Assembly (NCBI GenBank): GCA_964418575.1
Contig: CAYQMI010000058.1
Span: 1 to 23,055, forward strand
Reading direction: 5' to 3'
DNA length: 23,055 bases
Source: Glaciecola sp964418575
Lineage (GTDB): Bacteria > Pseudomonadota > Gammaproteobacteria > Enterobacterales > Alteromonadaceae
Shown here: positions 1 through 5,446 of the stretch, one piece after another
Numbering within the stretch: position 1 is the first letter of the stretch
How the letters are laid out: every line of letters starts with the position of its first letter
Position numbers and translations under genes: made by a program
Notes under the pieces: model-generated
Told to the model about the DNA's origin: nothing
Seen by the model: only the letters and a program-made list of their open reading frames with translations
Databases searched by the model: none

Positions 1-57
1 ATTTGAAGACGGATTTGCCAGAAGGGCGCTGCCAAACCGCTTAAATTGGTGTTATCC
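1..57 (+). repeat. attC recombination site, left arm cut by window edge
   Basis: Right half of an integron attC. R' is GTTATCC at 51-57, preceded by the L' arm CGCTTAAATTGGT (39-51). The window starts inside the left arm: ATTTGAAGACGG (1-12) pairs with the L' arm and has an extra base, as expected of attC folded as single-stranded DNA. R' here is the exact reverse complement of GGATAAC at 666-672, the R'' of the next site, so the segment 52-725 is one mobile cassette. Confidence 0.8.
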
Positions 58-71
58 TCCAAAAGCACATC

Positions 72-101
72 TTGCGTTGGCACTTTATTTAGGTCTATAA
101 T
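72..101 (+). promoter_or_regulatory. Probable sigma-70 promoter of the relBE cassette
   Basis: A -35-like TTGCGT (72-77) and a perfect -10 TATAAT (96-101) are separated by 18 bp, ending 30 bp before the antitoxin ATG. Toxin-antitoxin cassettes in chromosomal integrons commonly carry their own promoter, unlike most cassettes. The methyltransferase, two-helix and signal peptidase cassettes here have leaders of only 20-24 bp, too short for a promoter. Confidence 0.65.
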
Positions 102-131
102 TAGGTCTTTATTTATTTGGAAGAATCTATT

Positions 132-383
132 ATGCGTCAAGTACTAGCAGATTGCTCAGCAAGCATCTCAGAACTGAAGAAAAACCCAAGTGCATTACTA
201 AACGAAGCAGATGGTTCAACTATAGCAATATTGAATCACAACAAACCTGCTGCTTACTTAGTTCCTGCTGAAACCTATGAACAGTTGATGGATCTTTTGG
301 ATGACTACGAATTGTCAAAAATTGTTGAAAGCCGTCGGCATGAAATAGGTGATGCAATCGAAGTGAAACTTGATGACTTATAA
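132..383 (+). CDS. relB: RelB/Phd-family type II antitoxin
   Basis: Predicted antitoxin of 83 residues. The N-terminal part (MRQVLADCSASISELKKNP) is the Phd/YefM-type DNA-binding domain, and the acidic C-terminal tail (EVKLDDL) is the part expected to wrap the toxin. It is expected to neutralise the downstream RelE-like toxin and to repress the promoter at 72-101. I chose the ATG at 132 because GGAAGAA (119-125) gives a good ribosome binding site; a TTG at 117 is in frame but lies on that site. The toxin start overlaps this gene by 11 bp, which suggests translational coupling. From memory, the protein closely resembles RelB proteins of Vibrio superintegrons and plasmid P307. The family assignment is strong; activity is inferred. 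Confidence 0.9.
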   Translation: MRQVLADCSASISELKKNPSALLNEADGSTIAILNHNKPAAYLVPAETYEQLMDLLDDYELSKIVESRRHEIGDAIEVKLDDL

Positions 384-660
384 ACTTAAGTTTCTTCCTT
401 CTGCGCTGAAAGAATGGAATAAATTAGGGCATGCCATTAAGTCTCAATTTCAAAAAAAGCTAGCTGAGAGACTTCAAAACCCTCATATAGCTCCGGACAA
501 GTTGAAAGGTTATAACTCAGTCTACAAGATAAAGTTAAGAACTGCTGGGTATAGGTTAGCTTACGAGGTAATTGACAAAGAAGTCGTTGTTTTTGTACTC
601 GCAGTTGGTAAGAGAGACAAAGATGCGATTTATAAGAAATTAGCTAAACGTACGGACTAA
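373..660 (+). CDS. relE: RelE-family mRNA interferase toxin
   Basis: Predicted ribosome-dependent endoribonuclease toxin of 95 residues, the usual RelE length. The core YKIKLRTAGYRLAYEV (residues about 51-66) followed by VLAVGKRDKDAIYKKL is the RelE/ParE-superfamily signature, with the basic residues expected to bind and cut mRNA in the ribosomal A site. Start is ATG 373, inside the end of the antitoxin gene; a TTG at 370 is in frame but less likely. The gene ends five bases before the R'' element of its attC (666-672), so the cassette is compact: promoter, antitoxin, toxin, attC. Such pairs stabilise large cassette arrays by killing cells that lose them. No damaging change is visible, so the toxin is probably functional. 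Confidence 0.9.
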   Translation: MTYKLKFLPSALKEWNKLGHAIKSQFQKKLAERLQNPHIAPDKLKGYNSVYKIKLRTAGYRLAYEVIDKEVVVFVLAVGKRDKDAIYKKLAKRTD

Positions 661-665
661 TTGGA

Positions 666-731
666 GGATAACAAATCAATGAAGACGGACGTTCGCAAAG
701 ACCGCGACCGCCGCTTATTGAGGTGTTAGTG
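666..731 (+). repeat. attC site of the relBE cassette
   Basis: R'' GGATAAC (666-672) and R' GTTAGTG (725-731) bound a 66-bp imperfect palindrome. The left arm TAACAAATCAATGAAG pairs with the right arm CTTATTGAGGTGTTA with a one-base bulge, the pattern that orients attC recombination on one strand. R'' is the exact complement of R' at 51-57. R' begins the next cassette, whose end carries the exact complement CACTAAC at 1353-1359. Confidence 0.85.
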
Positions 732-746
732 AGCAAGGAGAAATCT

Positions 747-1358
747 GTGACATCTCAAAGCAATAGTGATGACTTATCTTATGGTTGGGAGGCAATCGCG
801 CAAGATTTTATCTCTTCCCGATCATCTATAGGATTGGCCACTATTGAAAATTGGGGTAAGTCTCTTGAACCTGGACAGTTACTCTTAGATGTTGGGTGCG
901 GTTTTGGCGATCCATATACTCGATATTTTATAGATAAAGGAGTCAGCGTTTATGGAATTGACGCTTCAAAAACATTGGTGCAAGAGTATGAGAGAAGATT
1001 TCCAGAAGCAATTGCAAAGTATGAATCTGCCGAGACATCTCTATTCTTTGATAAAAAATTTGATGCAATTCTGTCTGTTGGCTTAATCTTTTTATTGCCT
1101 CATTCAACTCAAATTTCAGTTTTAAGAAAAATGGCAATTTCTCTACATGACGGAGGCAACCTATTATTCAGCGCTCCGTGTCAAATCGTTAGTTGGGATG
1201 ATTTACTAACTGGAAGAAAATCTATGTCTCTGGGAAGAGAGAAATACATAAATACTCTAAAGGAGCATGGTTTAAGCCTAGTCGGTGAATATAATGATGA
1301 AGGGAATAATCATTATTATAACTTTCAGAAATCAATTGTTCCGGAAGTTGGTCACTAA
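747..1358 (+). CDS. Class I SAM-dependent methyltransferase (cassette gene)
   Basis: A 203-residue protein with the Rossmann-type methyltransferase fold. Motif I LLLDVGCGFGDP lies at about residues 46-57, the acidic end of strand 2 is in GIDAS (D72), and a motif IV-like FDAILSVG follows. This is the Methyltransf_11/25 type, which methylates small molecules or proteins; the substrate cannot be read from sequence. Start is GTG 747 because AAGGAG (735-740) sits six bases upstream; in-frame GTG codons at 723 and 729 lie on the attC core or lack such a site. The leader is about 21 bp from the cassette boundary, so transcription must come from upstream. The stop codon lies within R'' of its attC, as is common. 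That attC is truncated (see 1353-1388), and the gene's 3' end overlaps the rearranged higB frame. Confidence 0.8.
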   Translation: MTSQSNSDDLSYGWEAIAQDFISSRSSIGLATIENWGKSLEPGQLLLDVGCGFGDPYTRYFIDKGVSVYGIDASKTLVQEYERRFPEAIAKYESAETSLFFDKKFDAILSVGLIFLLPHSTQISVLRKMAISLHDGGNLLFSAPCQIVSWDDLLTGRKSMSLGREKYINTLKEHGLSLVGEYNDEGNNHYYNFQKSIVPEVGH

Positions 1359-1608
1359 CAAACGCTTAAAAAGGGACGCAAAAACAGCAGGCATTCAAAC
1401 CCATCATGCAAAAAAGCTTCGCATGCAACTTGCTGCTATCGATACTGCTAATGAAATTGACGATGTTAATATTGCTGGTTTTTCTTTGCATAGATTGAAA
1501 GGTGAACGTTCTAATATTTGGTCTATATCTGTAAATGGAAATTGGAGAGTAACATTTGAGTTCAAGGACGGTAATGCTTACATTCTTAATTATGAGGATT
1601 ATCATTAA
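1294..1608 (+). CDS. higB: HigB-family toxin with a replaced N-terminus, probably impaired
   Basis: From about TAGIQTHHAKKLRMQLAAID (starting near base 1381) to the C-terminal YILNYEDYH this is a typical RelE-superfamily HigB toxin, including SVNGNWRVTFEF, the conserved core. That part is 74 residues; the family is normally about 92, so about 18 N-terminal residues are missing. The frame stays open upstream, but those codons come from the first half of the methyltransferase cassette's attC (from 1353) and from the methyltransferase gene in another frame. No start with a normal HigB N-terminus exists. Candidates are ATG 1294 or 1297 (with GGTGA at 1284-1288) or TTG 1336. The gene ends TAATG with higA. 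Either translation yields a chimeric toxin or only the antitoxin is functional. Family call certain; activity doubtful. Confidence 0.75.
   Translation: MMKGIIIIITFRNQLFRKLVTNKRLKRDAKTAGIQTHHAKKLRMQLAAIDTANEIDDVNIAGFSLHRLKGERSNIWSISVNGNWRVTFEFKDGNAYILNYEDYH
1353..1388 (+). repeat. Left half of an attC, fused into higB
   Basis: R'' CACTAAC (1353-1359) is the exact complement of the R' that opens this cassette at 725-731. What follows, AACGCTTAAAAAGGGAC, resembles the start of VCR-like attC sites. No L' or R' follows: the sequence passes directly into the coding part of higB. The right end of the feature is approximate. With half the site gone, it cannot fold as an attC hairpin, so methyltransferase and higBA should move as one unit (726-1953). 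Confidence 0.7.
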
Positions 1609-1901
1609 TGAACATGTATAACCCACCACACCCTGGTGAATTTATAGAATCGGTCTATCTAGAGCCTTTTGGTATTAGTTGCCGAACTCTAGCAACTCAT
1701 CTTGGCGTAGCTGCCTCAACTTTGAGCCGAATAGTTAAAGGTAAGAGTGCGATAAGCCCAGAAATGGCTTTGAGATTATCTAAAACACTCGGGAGAACCC
1801 CAGAGAGTTGGTTAATTATGCAAGATAATTATGAACTTTGGCGCGCAAAACAACGCTTAGATTTGAATACAGTTCAACGACTAGATTTAAATGCAGCCTA
1901 A
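1608..1901 (+). CDS. higA: HigA/VapI-family antitoxin
   Basis: A 97-residue XRE-type antitoxin. The N-terminus NPPHPGEFI and the helix-turn-helix LATHLGVAASTLSRIVKGKS followed by MALRLSKTLGRTPESWLIMQ are diagnostic of HigA/VapI proteins. It should bind HigB and repress its own operon. The start ATG at 1608 shares one base with the higB stop (TAATG), giving toxin-first order as usual for higBA; a second ATG at 1614 is also possible. The C-terminus carries a near-repeat, RLDLNTVQRLDLNAA, unlike the plain end of most family members and perhaps extended at the attC junction; the stop lies inside R'' of the attC. The gene looks intact, whereas its toxin partner has lost its native 5' end. Confidence 0.9.
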   Translation: MNMYNPPHPGEFIESVYLEPFGISCRTLATHLGVAASTLSRIVKGKSAISPEMALRLSKTLGRTPESWLIMQDNYELWRAKQRLDLNTVQRLDLNAA

Positions 1902-1959
1902 CACCAAATTAAGCGGACATTGCCAAAAGCGGGCAACGCCGCTTAGTTTGGTGTTAGGT
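1896..1959 (+). repeat. attC site after higA
   Basis: R'' GCCTAAC (1896-1902) and R' GTTAGGT (1953-1959) bound a 64-bp site with arms TAACACCAAATTAAGCGG and CCGCTTAGTTTGGTGTTA, pairing almost perfectly with the typical bulge. The R' is exactly complementary to ACCTAAC at 2292-2298. R'' is not the complement of this composite cassette's first bases (TTAGTG), as expected if the original higBA 5' boundary was deleted. Confidence 0.9.
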
Positions 1960-1973
1960 GACAAGAGAAAAAG

Positions 1974-2297
1974 ATGGATACTAAGGACTACATAAACTAC
2001 TTTTCTGAATTAAGTGAATTTGAGCCCGCTAAACAAGAGGCTATTTTAGAGCAAGCGCGTTATCAAGCATTTACCAAGATGGGATTAGCTGGAAAAAGCG
2101 CATCGTTTACGGCGCTATCGTGGCTATCAGTTTTGTTGCTTCCAGCCTTAGTTGTTTTCTTTTGGGGTTACGATGTAATAATCAATTCGCTAGCTATTGG
2201 CCTAGGTATTCTCTTATCACTAGTCATTCAAAAAAGACTTAATGGCTACTTATTAAGACAAGGATTGCAGAAGGTTTTATCAGGCAATGGCACCTAA
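1974..2297 (+). CDS. Unknown two-helix membrane protein (cassette gene)
   Basis: I do not recognise this 107-residue protein. An acidic, probably amphipathic N-terminal part (about residues 1-35, rich in E, K and Q) is followed by two predicted membrane helices, roughly ALSWLSVLLLPALVVFFWGY (about 47-66) and IINSLAIGLGILLSLVIQ (about 69-86), then a basic tail KRLNGYLLRQGLQKVL. The positive tail and the charged N-terminus fit both ends being cytoplasmic. The start at 1974 is 20 bp after the cassette boundary, with AAGAG upstream; there is no room for a promoter. The stop codon is inside R'' of the attC. Orphan small membrane proteins are common in cassette arrays and some act in phage defence, but nothing in the sequence shows that here. 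Confidence 0.7.
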   Translation: MDTKDYINYFSELSEFEPAKQEAILEQARYQAFTKMGLAGKSASFTALSWLSVLLLPALVVFFWGYDVIINSLAIGLGILLSLVIQKRLNGYLLRQGLQKVLSGNGT

Positions 2298-2403
2298 CAA
2301 ACCAATTAAGTTCACTCACTCCGTTTGCTGGGACATTTACTCGCCCGCGCTTTCGCTATTTTCGCGGGCAAGCAACTGCCCCTTATTGGGGTGCTAGTTG
2401 CCT
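2292..2403 (+). repeat. attC site with long stem and displaced core
   Basis: R'' ACCTAAC (2292-2298) is the exact complement of the cassette's opening R' at 1953-1959. The site is long (112 bp) with an inner stem GCCCGCG / CGCGGGC (2343-2370). The right arm CTTATTGGGGTGCTAG pairs with the left arm CTAACAAACCAATTAAG, but the expected GTTA reads GCTA. A GTTGCCT at 2397-2403 lies four bases further right. That second core matches, with one mismatch, the complement of the next cassette's R'' (AGCCAAC, 3080-3086), so it is probably the true R'. Confidence 0.75.
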
Positions 2404-2409
2404 GTCATA

Positions 2410-2427
2410 CCAATGGCGTAACATTGG
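2410..2427. promoter_or_regulatory. Inverted repeat upstream of the HTH gene, possible operator
   Basis: CCAATG (2410-2415), spacer GCGTAA and CATTGG (2422-2427) form a perfect 6-bp inverted repeat just inside the cassette boundary and about 73 bp before the HTH gene start. A DNA-binding protein encoded right downstream makes autoregulation plausible. I could not identify a clear promoter with correct spacing. Confidence 0.3.
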
Positions 2428-2499
2428 CGTATGTTTGTCGTAACCAAAATGAGGACTATTCCCTTACGATATAGTTTTATCAATCAAAGGAATAGCGAT

Positions 2500-3072
2500 A
2501 TGGAAATGAAAATAGACTCAAAGTTAATTGTTAAACTCAGAAAAGAGAGAGGATGGAGCCAGCAGCAGCTTTCCTTTGTTTCAGGTGTCAGTCTCCGCAC
2601 TATTCAGAGAGTTGAGAACGAGGGAAGCACATCTGTAGAAACGCTGAAATCTCTAGCATCAGTATTTGAAACGGATTTTAACAATCTAATTTTTAAATCC
2701 TCACTACCAAATGGTGTGCTTAAAAAGACAACAGCCTCTTTTGCCTTACTTTTTAGTTTGGCAGTGAGTTTTTTTCTCACATCAACGACCACGGCTTCGC
2801 CTGGTGTAGAACTGCTGGCAGATAAAATAACTGTTTCTCAAGATAAAATGGAGACTACTTTCATAGGCAAAGTAATTATGAAAATTCCCTCTACTATTCC
2901 TTTTGAGATTACAACAATTGACAGTCATTCGAACGAGTATAACGACGCCTATCAACTTAAAATCACTACGGAAGAGTCATCATTTCTAGTTTTAGATGCT
3001 CAAATTACAAGTATAGATACAGGGTTAGAGCTTAGGGCAGCAAAAGTACGAACAAGCAACTCAACAGACTAG
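2500..3072 (+). CDS. XRE-type HTH protein with a membrane segment and exported C-terminal domain
   Basis: A 190-residue protein. Residues about 8-62 form an XRE-type helix-turn-helix (KLRKERGWSQQQLSFVSGVS and LRTIQRVENE). Residues about 76-97 (TTASFALLFSLAVSFFLTST) are one hydrophobic segment. The remaining 90 residues are beta-rich (ADKITVSQDKMETTFIGKVI) and, by topology, would lie in the periplasm. The layout, cytoplasmic DNA-binding head, one membrane pass, periplasmic domain, resembles one-component membrane regulators. The tail pattern faintly recalls LptA/LptC-like beta folds; this is only an impression. The ATG at 2500 is chosen because AAAGGAA (2486-2492) precedes it by seven bases and it places the HTH at the N-terminus; the frame is open back to 2431. 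It fills a cassette running from 2398 to 3139. Confidence 0.7.
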   Translation: MEMKIDSKLIVKLRKERGWSQQQLSFVSGVSLRTIQRVENEGSTSVETLKSLASVFETDFNNLIFKSSLPNGVLKKTTASFALLFSLAVSFFLTSTTTASPGVELLADKITVSQDKMETTFIGKVIMKIPSTIPFEITTIDSHSNEYNDAYQLKITTEESSFLVLDAQITSIDTGLELRAAKVRTSNSTD

Positions 3073-3079
3073 TCATTGT

Positions 3080-3145
3080 AGCCAACAAGAAAATTGGGCG
3101 GAACATTGCCAAAAACGGCCAATGCAGGACAATTTGGTGTTCTCC
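3080..3145 (+). repeat. attC site after the HTH cassette
   Basis: R'' AGCCAAC (3080-3086) and R' GTTCTCC (3139-3145) bound a 66-bp site. The arms AACAAGAAAATTG and CAATTTGGTGTT pair imperfectly, and the inner stem ATTGCC / GGCCAAT is shared in style with the site at 1896-1959. R' here predicts GGAGAAC at the end of the next cassette; that motif is not found after the signal peptidase gene. Confidence 0.75.
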
Positions 3146-3162
3146 TCACAAAGGATTTTTAC

Positions 3163-3798
3163 ATGAAATTACTTAACGTTGTGAAAATAAGCTTGTTCTT
3201 GGCTTTTCTGATTGCCTTAAGTTCTGCGTACGTTAAGGCATACACAATAGCCGGTCCCTCAATGGCTCCAACTTATTGGTATGGTGATTTTGTTGTGTCT
3301 AATCATGCAGCATACGACTTAAGAGCTCCGTTTACGGACTTAGTGCTGGCAAAAACGGGGAAGCCGCAACGAGCAGACCTAATTATGTACTATGATATCC
3401 CTAAGGGTGTGATTGCTGCAAAACGAATAGTTGGCATTCCTGGCGATGTTGTAAGCATGACAGACAACGTTTTGTACCTTAACGGCATTGAAGTTAAACA
3501 AACTTCAAACGCTAGTCAGCTCTTTGATCACATTCCGGCTGAAAATGATCTCGGTGCATTAGTTATGACTGAAAAAATGGGAAATTGTGATTATTTGATA
3601 ACTTACACGCCTAAAGTTGGTCGCAAGGTTAATATTGAGTCGGTAAAGATTCCAAATAACAAGTACTTCATTTTAGGTGATAATAGAGACAATAGCGCAG
3701 ACTCGCGATTTATTGGTTTAATTTCACGTAGCCAAATTAAAGGCAAAGTCATTTGGGGAAATCGATCAAGCAAGTCTTATTCTAGGCCCAGTCCATAA
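3163..3798 (+). CDS. Type I signal peptidase (S26 family) in a cassette
   Basis: A 211-residue LepB-like signal peptidase, which cleaves signal peptides at the periplasmic face of the inner membrane. Box B GPSMAPT carries the catalytic serine (S33), box D AAKRIVGIPGDVV the catalytic lysine (K87), and box E NKYFILGDNRDNSADSRFIG lies at about residues 166-184. One N-terminal membrane anchor (about 4-22) replaces the two of E. coli LepB, and the protein is much shorter than the 324-residue E. coli enzyme, closer to short or TraF-like forms. The ATG at 3163 has AAAGGA (3150-3155) upstream; the frame is open further left but only through attC sequence. It is probably an accessory enzyme rather than the housekeeping one. 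It is the last gene of the array, with no detectable attC after it. Confidence 0.85.
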   Translation: MKLLNVVKISLFLAFLIALSSAYVKAYTIAGPSMAPTYWYGDFVVSNHAAYDLRAPFTDLVLAKTGKPQRADLIMYYDIPKGVIAAKRIVGIPGDVVSMTDNVLYLNGIEVKQTSNASQLFDHIPAENDLGALVMTEKMGNCDYLITYTPKVGRKVNIESVKIPNNKYFILGDNRDNSADSRFIGLISRSQIKGKVIWGNRSSKSYSRPSP

Positions 3799-3949
3799 GA
3801 AAAAGCTTAAGTCTGTAAAACAGGGCGTTTTTGCGAACTAAGCCGCTCATGGTGCTTATGATCTGCCTCAACGCGAGTTTGCACATAAAACGATCAAATA
3901 AAGGTCGTCTTAAGTAAATATTATCATGCGCATTTAACAACAGCACAAA
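3799..3949. other. Right boundary of the cassette array
   Basis: No gene is seen here. The complement of the last cassette's R' (GGAGAAC) is absent, so either the terminal attC is lost or the array ends by deletion. CATAAG (3794-3799) and CTTATG (3855-3860) form an inverted repeat about the size of an attC but with the wrong core bases. The region before 3950 should hold the promoter of the next gene; no confident -35/-10 pair was found. Confidence 0.4.
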
Positions 3950-4681
3950 ATGATGCCATATTTTCTCACTATTTTTTTATGCCTTAGCATGCTCACCCTT
4001 TCGAGCGCAAAAGCCGATTATGCGCTTGGCTGCGACGACCCAGAATATCGTCAGTACATGCAGCTCAGACTGGCTCATTATGATGCTAAGAACCGTCGCT
4101 TATATCATGAAAGCCTGCTTGATTATGAGCGCAGTGTTTCTGCTAGCAACAATCCATATCAGGTGATTGGCGATTTAAGCAGACACTTAAAATATAGCGC
4201 CCAATTTGACGATATCGATGTTGCAAAAGCCAAAATAGATAGAGTGTTTGAGCATACCAACGAGCTTAGTTCAGAAGAACACATCGCGGGTTTAGTATTC
4301 GACAACTTTAGCAGTGAAACGCATTTTGTTGGGATAGCACGTGCCTGGATTGCTTATCGACAAGGAAACAAAGAGCGCGCTTTTGAAGAATTATTAAACT
4401 CCATAACGGTGAACGACTCCGCTGTTTTAAGCTCCTTCGGTCCTGACTTTGAATTGGTCCGGCAACTCTATCAAGACGGACATGTTGAGCCAGTATTGAG
4501 CTACATTGACAAATCAGAGCAGTTTTGGAAGGGCAGAAGACCCGATGGCATGCGCTATGTGTGGCGCGAAATGATAAAGGCAGAATGTCAGGTACAGTTC
4601 GATTCAGTAGACACCATTAAAGCGCTAGAGTTAGGCCTTAGTGTCATAGATGTGAATAAGGACTATGGATTGAGCCGATAA
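3950..4681 (+). CDS. Exported protein of unknown function
   Basis: I do not recognise this 243-residue protein. It begins with a signal peptide (MMPYFLTIFLCLSMLTLSSAKA, probable cleavage before DYALGC). The mature part is mostly helical and hydrophilic, with FVGIARAWIAYRQGNKERAFEE resembling a single TPR-like helix pair. Mature cysteines are C28, soon after the predicted cleavage site, and one in AECQVQF; C28 is not in a lipobox. Two ATG codons (3950, 3953) are possible starts. It is the first gene right of the cassette array and converges on the small gene at 4691-4978, with nine bases between the stops. No terminator hairpin is evident there. Function cannot be assigned; the periplasmic location is an inference from the signal peptide. 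Confidence 0.7.
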   Translation: MMPYFLTIFLCLSMLTLSSAKADYALGCDDPEYRQYMQLRLAHYDAKNRRLYHESLLDYERSVSASNNPYQVIGDLSRHLKYSAQFDDIDVAKAKIDRVFEHTNELSSEEHIAGLVFDNFSSETHFVGIARAWIAYRQGNKERAFEELLNSITVNDSAVLSSFGPDFELVRQLYQDGHVEPVLSYIDKSEQFWKGRRPDGMRYVWREMIKAECQVQFDSVDTIKALELGLSVIDVNKDYGLSR

Positions 4682-4690
4682 TTGTTTTTC

Positions 4691-4978
4691 TTAACCGAAG
4701 TCAAAACTGCCCTGTTTTTTGCGCCATTGCAAAGAACGTTCGTTCAAAATTGCTAGGTCAACTTCTCCGGCAATAATCTGATGGCATAAGACAACTGCAG
4801 CATTGGCTTGTGCGGTATTCAAGTGTTTGTAAGCAGGTTTTTTTAAAACGCTATACCATGCATCCCCACAAATATTGTCCAGTACGATTCTTTGAAAACA
4901 GTGATCGTGCTTAATGGGCCAAGGTTTTATATGGCTTTTACTATGTTTGTCTGCCGCTTGTTTTGCTAACTGAGGCAT
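4691..4978 (-). CDS. Small conserved-looking protein of unknown function
   Basis: A 95-residue soluble protein beginning MPQLAKQAADKHSKSHIKPW and ending RKKQGSFDFG. It has PWPIKHDHCFQRIVLDNICG, several His and Cys residues, and a helical second half. I have the impression of homologues in marine gammaproteobacteria, sometimes annotated as acetyltransferase-like, but no GNAT motif A (QxxGxG/A) is visible, so I give no function. The start is uncertain because the first codons lie in the 55-bp sequence duplicated around the scaffold gap. If the two copies are one, an in-frame TGA lies just upstream of codons reading CQFITLTRET, so the ATG at 4978 is the first usual start. The reading across the Ns into the second copy is in another frame and should be ignored. 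Confidence 0.6.
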   Translation of the reverse strand: MPQLAKQAADKHSKSHIKPWPIKHDHCFQRIVLDNICGDAWYSVLKKPAYKHLNTAQANAAVVLCHQIIAGEVDLAILNERSLQWRKKQGSFDFG

Positions 4979-5153
4979 AGTCTCTCGGGTGAGCGTTANN
5001 NNNNNNNNNNNNNNNNNNNNNNNNNNNNNNNNNNNNNNNNNNNNNNNNNNNNNNNNNNNNNNNNNNNNNNNNNNNNNNNNNNNNNNNNNNNNNNNNNNTG
5101 TTTGTCTGCCGCTTGTTTTGCTAACTGAGGCATAGTCTCTCGGGTGAGCGTTA
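4944..5153. repeat. 100-N gap flanked by identical 55-bp copies
   Basis: Bases 4944-4998 and 5099-5153 are identical over 55 bp, separated by exactly 100 Ns (4999-5098). The two contig ends most likely overlap and were joined by a scaffolder without merging. Collapsing the copies leaves a simple gene start for 4691-4978 with no missing sequence. A real tandem duplication with unknown material between is possible but less likely. Confidence 0.85.
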
Positions 5154-5446
5154 TGAACTGACACAGTCAGCTCCGACGCTTGCTGCAAAAAACAAATGAA
5201 AATCTGTTCACTACCTTTTTGCTGTTTTTCATTCCAACTTTCTCTCCATGCTACGATTAATCTTGCAAATACGAACTAATGCTTATGAAAACCATAAAAA
5301 TTGAGATCAGTGAATCAGCGCCGCTCATCGAAAAAGGACATCCCTTATGTACACTCATTAATACGGCGGTAAATTGAAGTGTTATTGAGTCGCAAAAACT
5401 GTTGGCATGATGCTGTTTAAGTGGAGCTTTTGCAGGTCGCTAAACT
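5154..5446. other. Intergenic region without a convincing gene
   Basis: Together with the gap this makes about 470 bases between genes. A 30-codon frame starts at ATG 5285 (MKTIKIEISESAPLIEK...) and stops at 5377, without a clear ribosome binding site; it could be a remnant or chance. I see no strong terminator for epmA and no clear promoter for the leftward gene. Confidence 0.4.

Noticed and set aside
1..3145. CRISPR array
   Set aside because: The repeats are not identical or evenly spaced; they are palindromic attC sites separated by genes.
3794..3860. CATAAG ... CTTATG inverted repeat after the signal peptidase gene as the terminal attC
   Set aside because: The size fits, but the core lacks GTT/AAC and does not match the complement of the cassette's opening core (GGAGAAC). 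Inner arms do not pair convincingly.
5153..5188. Coding start MQQASELTV... leading through the Ns into the small gene
   Set aside because: It uses the second 55-bp copy in a different frame from the first. If the copies are merged it runs into TAG.
5285..5377. 30-codon frame MKTIKIEISESAPLIEK...
   Set aside because: No clear ribosome binding site, no recognisable family and very short; could be chance.
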